Positions 54,174 through 62,610 of a stretch of DNA of 64,000 nt are shown here, piece by piece; positions within the stretch are counted from its first letter, which is position 1; each line of letters begins with the position of its first letter. The notes beneath the pieces are model-generated. The model searched no databases and was not told the DNA's origin. It saw only the letters and a program-made list of their open reading frames with translations. Where the stretch lies: contig NZ_JANADO010000001.1 in NCBI RefSeq assembly GCF_024199845.1, positions 682,001-746,000 of the forward strand. Direction: 5' to 3'. The position numbers and the translations under genes were made by a program. Source of the DNA: Bradyrhizobium sp. CCGB12. GTDB lineage: Bacteria; Pseudomonadota; Alphaproteobacteria; Rhizobiales; Xanthobacteraceae.

Positions 54174-55297
54174 GCGCCGCATATCTCGTCGCCGCACGCC
54201 GGACGGCGGTCGCCCCTCGGGGCGGCGCATTCAAGGCGGTGGAGGTCGACGAACTCGGCGCGGCGCCAATTCGGGCCGTGCTGGCCGACACCGGCATCGC
54301 GCCGGAGGCGATCGACGACGTCATCTTCGGCAACGCATTGTACGGCGGCGGAAACCCGGCACGGCTCGCCGCGCTGCGGGCAGGTCTTTCGGATCACGTG
54401 CCGGCGCTGACCATCGATAGCCAATGCTGCGGCGGCCTCGACGCGATCATGCTCGCCGCCGAGCGTATCTTGAGCGGACGAGCAGACGCCGTCATAGCTG
54501 GCGGTGTCGAGAGCTTTAGCCGTGCGCCGTTGCGCGCGCGGCGGCCGCGCCATGCCGACGAGGCGCCGCAGCCCTACGACCGTCCTCCGTTCGCGCCATG
54601 GCCGGAGCGGGACCCTGATATGATTGCCGCTGCCGCGACGCTGGCCGAAAGGTTCGGCATTTCGCGCGCACGGCAGGATGAATATGCGATCGGAAGCCAT
54701 TGCAAGGCGCTGCAAAATCCTCCTGGCGCGGCGGAGATCGTGCCGCTCGCCGACCTGTCGCACGATGCCTTTCCCCGCGCCCTGGAGGGGACCATGTGTG
54801 CGCGCCTTGCGCCCCTCGCGGGCGACGCAGTGTTCGGCGTTACGCGTGCGACGGTGGCGGTCGAAGCCGACGCGGCGGCAGCGCTGCTGGTGGTTTCCGA
54901 GGCGATGGCCCGGCGGCTCAACGGGAGGCGGCCTATACGGATTGTGTCGGCGACCCGTCGCGGCGGCGACCCAGCGATACCCGGCAGAGCACCGATTGCC
55001 GCGGCTGAGAGCCTCCTTGCGGCGGAGCGAATCGCGCCGGCACGGATTGCAGTGGCCGAGGTCATGGAGGCCTTTGCCGCCCAGGCGATCACCTGTGTTG
55101 AAGGCATTGGCGTGCCGGAGGCTTCGCTCAATCGTGGCGGCGGCGGACTCGCGCGGGGGCATCCGATCGGTGCATCCGGTGCGATCCTGGCCGTGCGCCT
55201 CTGGCACGAAATGCAATCGGAAGCATCCGGCGCGATCGGGCTGGCGGCGATCGCGGCTGCGGGCGGGCTCGGCAGCGCGCTACTGGCGACGGTCTGA
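54170..55297 (+). CDS. Thiolase-family protein with altered active site (YhfS-like)
   Basis: 375-residue thiolase fold. The nucleophile Cys is in DSQCCGGLDAI and the His in LARGHPIGASGA. The NEA loop reads VMEAFAAQ (Asn to Met) and the final CxG loop reads AIAAAGGLG (Cys to Ala), so two of the four usual active-site loops are changed. It may be a ketoacyl-synthase-like, slow or partly inactive thiolase. Start overlaps the ligase stop by four bases. Second half of the yhfT-yhfS-like pair next to bioY. Confidence 0.85.
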   Translation: MSAAYLVAARRTAVAPRGGAFKAVEVDELGAAPIRAVLADTGIAPEAIDDVIFGNALYGGGNPARLAALRAGLSDHVPALTIDSQCCGGLDAIMLAAERILSGRADAVIAGGVESFSRAPLRARRPRHADEAPQPYDRPPFAPWPERDPDMIAAAATLAERFGISRARQDEYAIGSHCKALQNPPGAAEIVPLADLSHDAFPRALEGTMCARLAPLAGDAVFGVTRATVAVEADAAAALLVVSEAMARRLNGRRPIRIVSATRRGGDPAIPGRAPIAAAESLLAAERIAPARIAVAEVMEAFAAQAITCVEGIGVPEASLNRGGGGLARGHPIGASGAILAVRLWHEMQSEASGAIGLAAIAAAGGLGSALLATV

Positions 55298-55315
55298 AGG
55301 GAATAACGTGCCGCG

Positions 55316-55813
55316 ATGATTCAAATGCCGCCGGACTTCGAATCTTCGACGCAGGCGATCCCACTTCGCGTCGCGCGGGCGATCGATCTGGCTCCCTTCG
55401 TCGGCACTGAACTCGCCCCTGGGCGCTGGCGATCGGTGACGCAGGATGAGGTCAATCGCTTCGTCGCGCTGACTGGTGACCGGAACTGGGTTCATACCGA
55501 TGCGGAGCGCGCCAAGCGTGAACTGAATGGAGGTATGACGATCGTGCCCGGCCAAATGCTCCTAGCGCTCGTGCCAGCGCTCTTGCAGGAGGCATATGTA
55601 GTCGCGGGGGCCGCACAAAGCCGAGCGGCAGCTCTTCGCGCGGTTCGGTTTCGTTACCCGGTGCGTCCAGGCGACGGGTTTCGCCTCCAGGCGCGACTGA
55701 CCCTCGTACAGCAGCGACCACGTTTCGTGCAGGTGGACGCATCATGCGATCTCGAACTGAACTCGGGACAACGCGTACTGACATCACAGCGCACAGACGT
55801 CTTTTTCGGCTGA
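55316..55813 (+). CDS. MaoC-family dehydratase
   Basis: 165-residue hotdog hydratase. The hydratase-2 motif is intact: Asp and His in GDRNWVHTDAERAK, then GGMTIVPGQMLLAL. Such proteins hydrate enoyl-CoA to 3R-hydroxyacyl-CoA. Follows the thiolase by 18 bases and ends the pan-bio operon. With the ligase and thiolase it could form a short acyl-CoA pathway. Confidence 0.86.
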   Translation: MIQMPPDFESSTQAIPLRVARAIDLAPFVGTELAPGRWRSVTQDEVNRFVALTGDRNWVHTDAERAKRELNGGMTIVPGQMLLALVPALLQEAYVVAGAAQSRAAALRAVRFRYPVRPGDGFRLQARLTLVQQRPRFVQVDASCDLELNSGQRVLTSQRTDVFFG

Positions 55814-55873
55814 CGCAAGCGCATTGGAGCCTTCAATCTCGATTGTTTGAATGGTGTTTAAATACCGTAACAT

Positions 55874-55887
55874 TTTACTTGAGTAAA
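55874..55887. promoter_or_regulatory. Operator-like inverted repeat upstream of TetR (TTTACTTGAGTAAA)
   Basis: Perfect 6-base arms around a TG centre, 27 bases before the tetR start. Adjacent to a second palindrome; one or both are likely the TetR autoregulatory site. Confidence 0.5.
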
Positions 55888-55904
55888 TACCGGACGACCG
55901 GTAT
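55887..55904. promoter_or_regulatory. Operator-like inverted repeat (ATACCGG - ACGA - CCGGTAT)
   Basis: Perfect 7-base arms with a 4-base centre, 10 bases before the tetR start. GC-centred repeats of this size are typical of TetR operators. Confidence 0.6.
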
Positions 55905-55913
55905 GTATTCGCC

Positions 55914-56501
55914 ATGAGTTCGAAGCCGCGCATAAAGCAGCCCGAAGTGAACCGTCGACGCTTGCTCGACAGTGCAGTTGCGATCGCGGCCAAGGATGGT
56001 CTGACGAGCCTATCGATCCAATCTGTGGCCGTTGCGGCAGGCATAACCAAGGGCGGACTGTTTCACCATTTCGCGTCGAAGCAGGCGTTGCTGGAGGCAA
56101 TGTTCGTCGACCTGCTGGAACGGCTTGATGCGGCGATCGACGGTTGCATCGAGCCGGACGAGAGCGCGATCGGTCGCTTCACGCGAGCATATGTGCGGTT
56201 GATCTTTGCGGACCGCCACAGAGCGATGGACGCGACATGCGCGGGCCTTTCCGCAGCCTTGGTGGCGGACGCTCAACTAAAGCAGCTATGGATCGATTGG
56301 CTTGAACAGCGTCTGGCGCGTCATCGCCAGACGGACAGCGGAGAGACATTGGCGATTGTCCGGTTGGCTGCAGATGGCGTTTGGTTCACCGGTAGTGGAC
56401 AGTCAGAGGTCGCGGCTCTCGAAGAGCGCTTGATTGCCATGACCTACGGCGAAAATCTCACCACCGAAAATAAACGCTCTGATCGAAAGGGTAATACATG
56501 A
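55914..56501 (+). CDS. TetR/AcrR-family regulator
   Basis: 195 residues. HTH at about 14-60 (LLDSAVAIAAKDGLTSLSIQ, then AAGITKGGLFHHFASKQALL). The C-terminal helical domain is the ligand part. ATG 55914; two perfect inverted repeats lie just upstream. Stop overlaps the DUF1330 gene (ATGA), so the pair is one unit. Confidence 0.9.
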   Translation: MSSKPRIKQPEVNRRRLLDSAVAIAAKDGLTSLSIQSVAVAAGITKGGLFHHFASKQALLEAMFVDLLERLDAAIDGCIEPDESAIGRFTRAYVRLIFADRHRAMDATCAGLSAALVADAQLKQLWIDWLEQRLARHRQTDSGETLAIVRLAADGVWFTGSGQSEVAALEERLIAMTYGENLTTENKRSDRKGNT

Positions 56502-56851
56502 GCAGCTTCTTTATTTTCGATAACCGCCAGACGCTCGATCAGGCAGCAATCGACGCCTACGTTGCAAGGGCGCCGGCGACTGTCGCTGCGTTCGGTGGAG
56601 TGTACCGTTCGATCTATGGGAAGATGTGGGTAGTCGAGGGGGACTATCGCCCCCTTCTACCGATCATCATCGAGTTTCCTTCGTTTGAGCAGGCAAAGGC
56701 CTGGTACGAGTCCGACATGTACCAGGAGCTCAAACAGCTGCGCGTCAACGCACAGGTCGGTACCGGCTATCTGGTGGAAGGCTTGCCTAAACTACCTTGG
56801 TACGCAAAGCTGTTGGCCAAGCTGGGTATCGGCGGTCCCCCTAAGCGCTGA
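56498..56851 (+). CDS. DUF1330-family protein
   Basis: 117-residue dimeric ferredoxin-like fold of unknown function. Core pattern PIIIEFPSFEQAKAWYESDMYQELK is the DUF1330 signature. Coupled to tetR, so likely its main target. No membrane helix or signal. Confidence 0.8.
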   Translation: MSSFFIFDNRQTLDQAAIDAYVARAPATVAAFGGVYRSIYGKMWVVEGDYRPLLPIIIEFPSFEQAKAWYESDMYQELKQLRVNAQVGTGYLVEGLPKLPWYAKLLAKLGIGGPPKR

Positions 56852-56889
56852 TCAGAAACATGCAGCCGACAAGGGCCGTCCCGTTGAAC

Positions 56890-58092
56890 TCACCGCGCAG
56901 TTGTACAACCAGCTGCGTCCGGGCTGCGGTAAATAAGTTCATTGGGTACAGCCTGTACCGGTTTGAAGTAATCCCAGGGGTACTTGGAGTCTTGGGGTGA
57001 CTTCACGCGATAGAGCATCACTTCGTACACGGCTCGACCATTCGGTTGAATGTGTCCGGCGTGCCCGAAGTAGTCGACAGGTAGCTCACGCATGCGCTTG
57101 TTCACGGCACCGGCTTCGTCCGTCCCGACGCTGTCAATCGCTTTCAGATAGTGCAGGACGGATGCGTAGGTGGCGGCATGCTCCTTGGTTGGCATGGTGC
57201 CGTTGGCTTCGAAGAAGCGCTTCGCAAACTTTCGTGATGCGTCGTTCTGATCCCAATAGAACGAGGTCATCAAGTAGGTACCCTGGGCGAGGGGCAGACC
57301 AATGCTGTGGACGTCCGTCACGAACAAGACCATGGCGACGACCTTCTGTCCCCCCTGCATGAGACCAAACTCGCTGGCTTGTTTGAGAGCATTGATTGTA
57401 TCGCCCGCGGTGTTGGCGAGCGCCACGACCTTGGCTTTCGAGTTCTGCGCCTGGAGCAGAAATGATGCAAAGTCAGCGGTTGCGAACGGATGGCGGACGC
57501 TACCAAGGACCTTGCCATTGTTTTTCGCGATCGCCTCGCTGGCATCTTTTTCCAGCGTGTGACCGAAAGCGTAGTCGGCGGTGATGAAAAACCAGCTGTC
57601 ACCCCCATCGCGCGCGATTGCGTTGGCAAGGCCTGCCGACATGGCATAGCTGTCGTCCGACCATTGGCTGCTGAGCGGAGAGCAGGCTTTACCAGTCAGA
57701 TCCGACGAAGCTGCACCGGAGAGCAGCAGCGTACGGTTCTTTGTTCGAGCGAGCTCTTGGACGGCTAACGCGATAGCCGATCCCGGAACGTCGACGATCG
57801 CATCAACCTTTTCAGTATCAAACCAGCGCCGTGCGATGGTCGCACCAATGTCAGGCTTGTTCTGATGATCGGCTGCAATGATCTCGATCGGCTTTCCATG
57901 GACTGTACCACCAAAATCAGCGGCCGCGAGGCGCGCGGCGATGATGGATCCTTTCCCAGCCATCTCGGCGAACTGACCAGACTGGTCGTTCAGGACGCCG
58001 ATCCGGACCATGTCGTCGGAAATTTGAGCCAGAGCCGGCAACGCCACGAATTGCGTGATTGCCACCGCAAGCCAACTGAATGAGCGCAGCAC
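56890..58092 (-). CDS. ABC transporter substrate-binding protein, branched-chain type
   Basis: 400-residue periplasmic protein with signal peptide MLRSFSWLAVAITQFVALPALA before QISDDMVRIG. Mature region has GVLNDQSGQFAEMAGKGSII and the Leu/Ile/Val-binding-fold segments. GTG 58092 follows GGGAG. No permease or ATPase is nearby; the VOC protein 24 bases upstream is co-directional, so it may supply a catabolic enzyme set with an aromatic acid. Confidence 0.88.
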   Translation of the reverse strand: MLRSFSWLAVAITQFVALPALAQISDDMVRIGVLNDQSGQFAEMAGKGSIIAARLAAADFGGTVHGKPIEIIAADHQNKPDIGATIARRWFDTEKVDAIVDVPGSAIALAVQELARTKNRTLLLSGAASSDLTGKACSPLSSQWSDDSYAMSAGLANAIARDGGDSWFFITADYAFGHTLEKDASEAIAKNNGKVLGSVRHPFATADFASFLLQAQNSKAKVVALANTAGDTINALKQASEFGLMQGGQKVVAMVLFVTDVHSIGLPLAQGTYLMTSFYWDQNDASRKFAKRFFEANGTMPTKEHAATYASVLHYLKAIDSVGTDEAGAVNKRMRELPVDYFGHAGHIQPNGRAVYEVMLYRVKSPQDSKYPWDYFKPVQAVPNELIYRSPDAAGCTTAR

Positions 58093-58116
58093 CGTATTCT
58101 CCCAACGATTCGATGT

Positions 58117-58638
58117 TCAAGCGGCGGACGATGCCGAGCTAACGTCATGGCGATTGACCCACGCTGCCAATTCTGCGTGGGCTTCCTTGGCCTTCTCCGC
58201 CATCTCGTCCTCGGTTGCGGACCAGGCGGTGAGCTCGACCCGCAGTCCGTTCGGATCGAAGAAGTAGATCGACTGGATGATCTCGTGATCGGTCACCCCC
58301 AGCACCTGAACACCCGCCGCCTCTAGTCTGGCCTTCGCCGCTAGAATCTCCTCGATGCTGTTGACTTGGAGCGCGATATGATTGACCCACGCCGGGGTTT
58401 CGGGATCGGGCTTGGTTGCCTTTCCATCGCCCAAGTCAAAGAAGGCGATGTAGGACCCGTCCGCCATGCGAAAGAAGATGTGCACGTAGGGGCAATATTC
58501 GTTAGTGCTTGGTACATAGTCCTGCTTGATCACGTGCGCCAAGGGCAAGCCTAGCAGGTCCTCATAGAACGCGCGGGTCTCTCCGGCGTCGCGGCAACGG
58601 TAGGCGAAATGATTGAGTTTCTGGATCGCAAAGTTCAT
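58117..58638 (-). CDS. VOC-family (glyoxalase/extradiol) protein
   Basis: 173-residue vicinal-oxygen-chelate protein. Two beta-alpha repeats: LNHFAYRCRDAGETRAFYED and VNHIALQVNSIEEILAAKAR. Metal ligands probably His in LNHF and VNHI, Glu in LRVELTAW. Could be a ring-cleaving dioxygenase, epimerase or fosfomycin-type enzyme; the long C-terminal helical tail is not typical of extradiol enzymes. Co-directional with the binding protein. Confidence 0.85.
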   Translation of the reverse strand: MNFAIQKLNHFAYRCRDAGETRAFYEDLLGLPLAHVIKQDYVPSTNEYCPYVHIFFRMADGSYIAFFDLGDGKATKPDPETPAWVNHIALQVNSIEEILAAKARLEAAGVQVLGVTDHEIIQSIYFFDPNGLRVELTAWSATEDEMAEKAKEAHAELAAWVNRHDVSSASSAA

Positions 58639-58689
58639 ATCGGACCTCGATCAATGATTGGGGCTAGATGTTCAACGCGGTCGTTCCGG

Positions 58690-59820
58690 TCAAAGTCGTT
58701 GCGCGAATGCCGCGATCCGATCTGCAGCCTCCGAGATGAGCTGCGGCTGGCCAGCGAGGTAGTGGTTGCCGCCTCTCAACGTGTGTCGCTCGATGCGTCC
58801 GATCGCCGCGCTCGCCCATTCGTCATTGTCTGCCGGAAAAACAGACGAGTCCGCCGTGTGCTCCAGCAGGAGAACCGGCACTGACGTGCGCGCGAGGTTG
58901 GTCGGACCGTCGCCGCGGCTCGATTGCGACCATTGACTGAGGTATCCCGTCAGAGAAGTGTAGCGGCCAACACTGTTGGCGGCGTAGTTTTGCTGATGTG
59001 GTGCGCCCCACACCGTCGTGCGCGGAGTGCGATCGTTGGGATCGAGGGCCGGGTCGAGGCATCGCGGGTCAGCCAACGTCCGATGGATAATAAATGCCAT
59101 GTCGCGGGCTCCATCCGGTTTTGCACGAATTTGCCGCAGCTTCGCGCGAGCCCAGGTTTCGATGCGCGCATTCCGGGCCTTCTGCGCCGCGCGATACCGC
59201 GTCATGAAGTCGCTCGAATAGGCTGGGCCGTTGTCGGGGTTGAACATGTCCAACGCCGGGTCGGAACTCAGCGGATCGTTTTCGTCGATCACAGCGGGAT
59301 CGATCCAGGCATCCATAAGGCGTGAACGTCCGAGATGGGCTGCATTGAGCGCAATGGCGTTTGCGGGCGGCAGATCGCCCGGTTCGAGATCGATGGCGTC
59401 GCCGGCGGGCGTCGCATCAATCGTCAGCTTCTCGGCTTGCGCTTGATAGAGACTGACCAACGCGCCGCCTCCCGAATTTCCGATCAGAAGCACGCGCTCG
59501 AACCCACGCTGACGAAGCCACTGCACCCCGGCGCCGAGGTCCTGAATCGCCTGTTCCAGAAGCAGCACGGCGTCATTGCCGAGATAGCGCGTATTGAGCC
59601 CAAGGGTAGCTACGCCGCGATTGGCGAGTGGGCCAATCAGGTAGTGTCCCATGAAGTTGCTGGTTGGATGAATAACGATCGCGGCGATTTTTGCGCCGGT
59701 CGAGTTGGCGAAGGCACCCCAGATCCGCGGTCGCAACATGGCGAGCCCAGACTGGCTTTCCATGGCCGCGCCAGGTCGAACGTCAATGGCTACGAGCTCC
59801 GGGGTGATCATGATCGACAT
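58690..59820 (-). CDS. Alpha/beta hydrolase
   Basis: 376-residue alpha/beta fold. Nucleophile elbow LIGNSGGGALVSLY; late His likely in LRGGNHYL. The region IVIHPTSNFMGHYLIGPL before it is typical of a group of uncharacterised bacterial hydrolases. ATG 59820; no strong ribosome site. Follows the VOC gene tail in the same direction (51 bases); the substrate is probably an ester or lactone. Confidence 0.82.
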   Translation of the reverse strand: MSIMITPELVAIDVRPGAAMESQSGLAMLRPRIWGAFANSTGAKIAAIVIHPTSNFMGHYLIGPLANRGVATLGLNTRYLGNDAVLLLEQAIQDLGAGVQWLRQRGFERVLLIGNSGGGALVSLYQAQAEKLTIDATPAGDAIDLEPGDLPPANAIALNAAHLGRSRLMDAWIDPAVIDENDPLSSDPALDMFNPDNGPAYSSDFMTRYRAAQKARNARIETWARAKLRQIRAKPDGARDMAFIIHRTLADPRCLDPALDPNDRTPRTTVWGAPHQQNYAANSVGRYTSLTGYLSQWSQSSRGDGPTNLARTSVPVLLLEHTADSSVFPADNDEWASAAIGRIERHTLRGGNHYLAGQPQLISEAADRIAAFAQRL

Positions 59821-60100
59821 CCGCCCGCAGCGTTCAGTCGCGCCACAGACCCATCGAATTCGAGATCAAAGAGAGAAGTCCTCCGGGAAGCGCCCGGCGG
59901 AACGATGAAATCTACGGCATCGCCTTCCGTTTGCGCCTGCTTAGGGCACCCCGACGGGTTTGTGGCGAATAGGAATAGACTGGCCTGCACGTAACTTCCT
60001 CCGCTGTGAACTGAGTTGTTCTCGTTCTTGCGGACTAGATTGCGCGCACGATCTGGTTCAGAATATCCTCCTAAAAGAGGACAGCGTCGGGGCGCACGTA

Positions 60101-60916
60101 TTGGCGAGGGGTGATCTTTCACGTTGGTCAGATGCCTTCGCCGATGTCGTCGGCGCCATAGGCACGCCAGCCTTCGATCAACTGCTACTCAAGGCTGTTA
60201 ATGCAGTCGTGGTCGTCGATCACTTGACTGTTCTGACATATCGAACGGGCGAGAACCTTCAGACGCTGTCCATAGCGAGCCGGGCTGACTTGGCGCAGGC
60301 GCGCTCCTTGACGCGTGATTACGTCGCCCATCACCACGTCTTCGACCCAAATTTCGTGGACGTTGTGAAGCTGAGTAGAAGCCGCAGCAGGCGGATCGTA
60401 ATCCGTCGTCACGACCGAGCCCGGCTCAAGACCAAGGCTTACCAAAGACGTTTTTATTCGACGGTTGGAATCGTCGACAAGGTGTCATACCTCTGGCGGC
60501 TTGGTGACGTCGCATTCTACGTCAATCTGTATCGTACAGTACGGACGGGTCACTACGTAGAGGGTGACATACGTTGCCTGACACAGCTGGCACGCATGGT
60601 TGGCAGCCTGGTGCGAATGCACGGAGGCCGAAAACGGCTTGAAGTCGCTCTCACAACCGGAAACTTCCGCGAACTCGTAGCCAAGTTGGTCGAGCTGCTT
60701 GGCCCGCATTTGACCGCTCGAGAGCAATCCGTGCTCGCCTGCATTCTCACAGGTATGCACACGGAGGGCATAGCGCTCTCGCTCCGCATCAAGCCGACGA
60801 CCGTGATCACCTTCCGAAAACGCGCCTATGCCAAGCTCGGGATTGCGACGCAAACCGAATTGCTCGCCCGTTGCCTACGAGTGCTTCCTCAGCTGCCTAT
60901 TGGCGCGCAGCTTTAA
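60101..60916 (+). CDS. LuxR-type transcriptional regulator
   Basis: C-terminal LuxR HTH is clear: LTAREQSVLACILTGMHTEG, then TTVITFRKRAYAKLGI and QTELLARCL. The N-terminal about 190 residues form a GAF/PAS-like sensor, as VVGAIGTPAFDQLLLKAVNA. The frame is open to a TTG at 59960, but that part (to about residue 47) is Cys-rich and unlike the family. TTG 60101 gives a sensible 271-residue protein. Start uncertain. Divergent from the alpha/beta hydrolase, which it may regulate. Confidence 0.75.
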   Translation: MARGDLSRWSDAFADVVGAIGTPAFDQLLLKAVNAVVVVDHLTVLTYRTGENLQTLSIASRADLAQARSLTRDYVAHHHVFDPNFVDVVKLSRSRSRRIVIRRHDRARLKTKAYQRRFYSTVGIVDKVSYLWRLGDVAFYVNLYRTVRTGHYVEGDIRCLTQLARMVGSLVRMHGGRKRLEVALTTGNFRELVAKLVELLGPHLTAREQSVLACILTGMHTEGIALSLRIKPTTVITFRKRAYAKLGIATQTELLARCLRVLPQLPIGAQL

Positions 60917-60984
60917 TCAGATCCGGATGGAATGGCACGGCAAACCTGTTCTGGTCTTATGAGCGAGCCCACGCAATAGTTGCT

Positions 60985-61329
60985 TCAATGTAGTGTGGTG
61001 TTGGAAAATCCATTAACTATGACGACTCCGCCAACGATCATGCCTATTCCGATTATAGCGGCTAAATCAAGCGTCTGGCGAAACGCAAAGATGCTGATGA
61101 GGGCAGTCAGCACGATGCCCAATCCTCCCCAGATCGCGTACGCCACGCCGAGCGGCACCGTCTTGAGCGTCTGAGAGAGAAAGAAGAACGATCCTGCGTA
61201 GAACACCGCCATCAGCAATGTTGGAATCGGTTTCGTGAATTGCTCAGATTTTTGGAGAAGAGATGTGCCTATGACCTCACAGACAATCGCTGCGGCGAGC
61301 GCGCCATAGGCAATCAGACCAGTACTCAT
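60985..61329 (-). CDS. SMR-family multidrug efflux protein
   Basis: 114 residues with four helices. Glu18 in AIVCEVIGTSLLQKS is the EmrE-type proton/drug site; YAIWGGLGIVLTALI and IGIGMIVGGVVIVNG match the family. ATG 61329 follows GGAAAGG; the frame to 61383 is too long. Exports cationic compounds or guanidinium. Confidence 0.92.
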   Translation of the reverse strand: MSTGLIAYGALAAAIVCEVIGTSLLQKSEQFTKPIPTLLMAVFYAGSFFFLSQTLKTVPLGVAYAIWGGLGIVLTALISIFAFRQTLDLAAIIGIGMIVGGVVIVNGFSNTTLH

Positions 61330-61497
61330 TCGAGAGACCTTTCCAGATGGGGCCGTTGTAAACGTCGTCCCACTTGGTCTCAAGATGGGCTTGGCTGTAT
61401 ACGCGCTTCCATCAGGCTATCCTGAGGCCGACGGTAGATGGCCCACGTGTCGTGTGGAATTCCGCATGCGTTCGCGGGCTGGTCAGGCCAAACTGAA

Positions 61498-62439
61498 TCA
61501 AATGTCGCTTTTGCTGCGATAGGAGCCCGGCGGTGCGCCATAGCGTCGCGTGAACGCGCGGGTGAAGCTCGCCTGGCTAGCAAAGCCAGCACGACGGGCA
61601 ATGTCGCCGACTGCAACGCCAGACAGGCGCGGATCGCGAAGCTGCCCAACACAACGCTCCAGTCGAAGTCCGCGAATGTAAGACGCGAAAGCGATGTCGG
61701 AGTCACCTAGGATCGCAAATAAGCTGCTGCGCGAAAGCTTGAGTTCGCGGCAGACGAATTTGGCCGATAGAAGCGGATTGTCGAGTTGGTCGGTGATAAA
61801 ATCCAGAATGCGTCTCAAAGTCGTCTCGCGGCGCGTCGGCGCGTCGGCCACGCCGATCTCGGCGCTCGCCGCACGGATCAATAGCGTGCTGAGCTGCTCG
61901 CCGGCGAGGTCGTCGACCGTCTCGAAATCCTCTCTGAGGTCGCGCAGCGTTGATAAGTAGGCTGAGGCGAGTCGTCCAGCCCCCGTGCTGCGAATGACGT
62001 TCGGGCGCTTGGTGAAGTGCTGCAGATGGCGACGGAGGCTGCCGTCCGGAATGGTGGCGCAGAGCAGGTCACAGCCGTGCTCGAAGCGGATGGAAAATGG
62101 CTCGTTGGTGTCCACCAGCACGATGTCGCCCGGACGGGCGATCGCCCGCTCACCGTTCTGCTCGACGATTGCATCTCCGTAGAGCTGGAGGTTGGCGTAG
62201 AACGAGCCATCGAGAAGCTTGCCGATGCCACGCCGGGTGCGCTGAACCACGGCGGGGACTGACTGGACACGCGAAATGTGCAAGGAGGTGCCGCCGACAC
62301 CGTCGATGCCGCCATCAAAGTGGTTGTCGGATAGGTCTTCCGGTTCGAGCGGCATGAAGCTCTGGCAGACCGCTTCCCGCCAGTAGGCAAACCGTTCGGC
62401 GGGAGGCACATCCCGCATATGCCAGGAAACGCGAGTCAT
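61498..62439 (-). CDS. AraC-family regulator with AraC-binding-like N-domain
   Basis: 313 residues. N-terminal ligand or dimer domain with FSIRFEHGCDLLCATIPDG. C-terminal double HTH, as AKFVCRELKLSRSSLFAILG and GDIARRAGFASQASFTRAFT with final RRYGAPPGSYR. Start at 62439 is ATG. Divergent from the acyl-CoA dehydrogenase, with direct repeats between; likely activates that gene. Confidence 0.9.
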   Translation of the reverse strand: MTRVSWHMRDVPPAERFAYWREAVCQSFMPLEPEDLSDNHFDGGIDGVGGTSLHISRVQSVPAVVQRTRRGIGKLLDGSFYANLQLYGDAIVEQNGERAIARPGDIVLVDTNEPFSIRFEHGCDLLCATIPDGSLRRHLQHFTKRPNVIRSTGAGRLASAYLSTLRDLREDFETVDDLAGEQLSTLLIRAASAEIGVADAPTRRETTLRRILDFITDQLDNPLLSAKFVCRELKLSRSSLFAILGDSDIAFASYIRGLRLERCVGQLRDPRLSGVAVGDIARRAGFASQASFTRAFTRRYGAPPGSYRSKSDI

Positions 62440-62506
62440 CGTCGGTCACCCAAAAGCAGGCTATTGCAGCTTATATTCAATCTCCATGCCAGTCATTCTG
62501 GACGTT

Positions 62507-62536
62507 TTGTCAAACGTACCGGTACGTCTTGTCAAA
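62507..62536. promoter_or_regulatory. AraC-type direct repeats TTGTCAAA around a 14-base palindrome
   Basis: TTGTCAAA at 62507-62514 and 62529-62536, 22 bases apart (about two turns). ACGTACCGGTACGT (62514-62527) is a perfect palindrome between them. This fits binding of one AraC-type dimer in the gap between araC and the acyl-CoA dehydrogenase. Confidence 0.6.
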
Positions 62537-62610
62537 TGACGGAGGTCCACGGTCCTTGCAGGCTTCCTCGCGTTTTCCGTTGGTATGCCGCAACGCGACA
62601 GGAGGCCCCA

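Noticed and set aside
61396..61403. TGTATACG resembling the shared operator
   Set aside because: No palindromic flanks and no catabolic promoter layout; single chance match.
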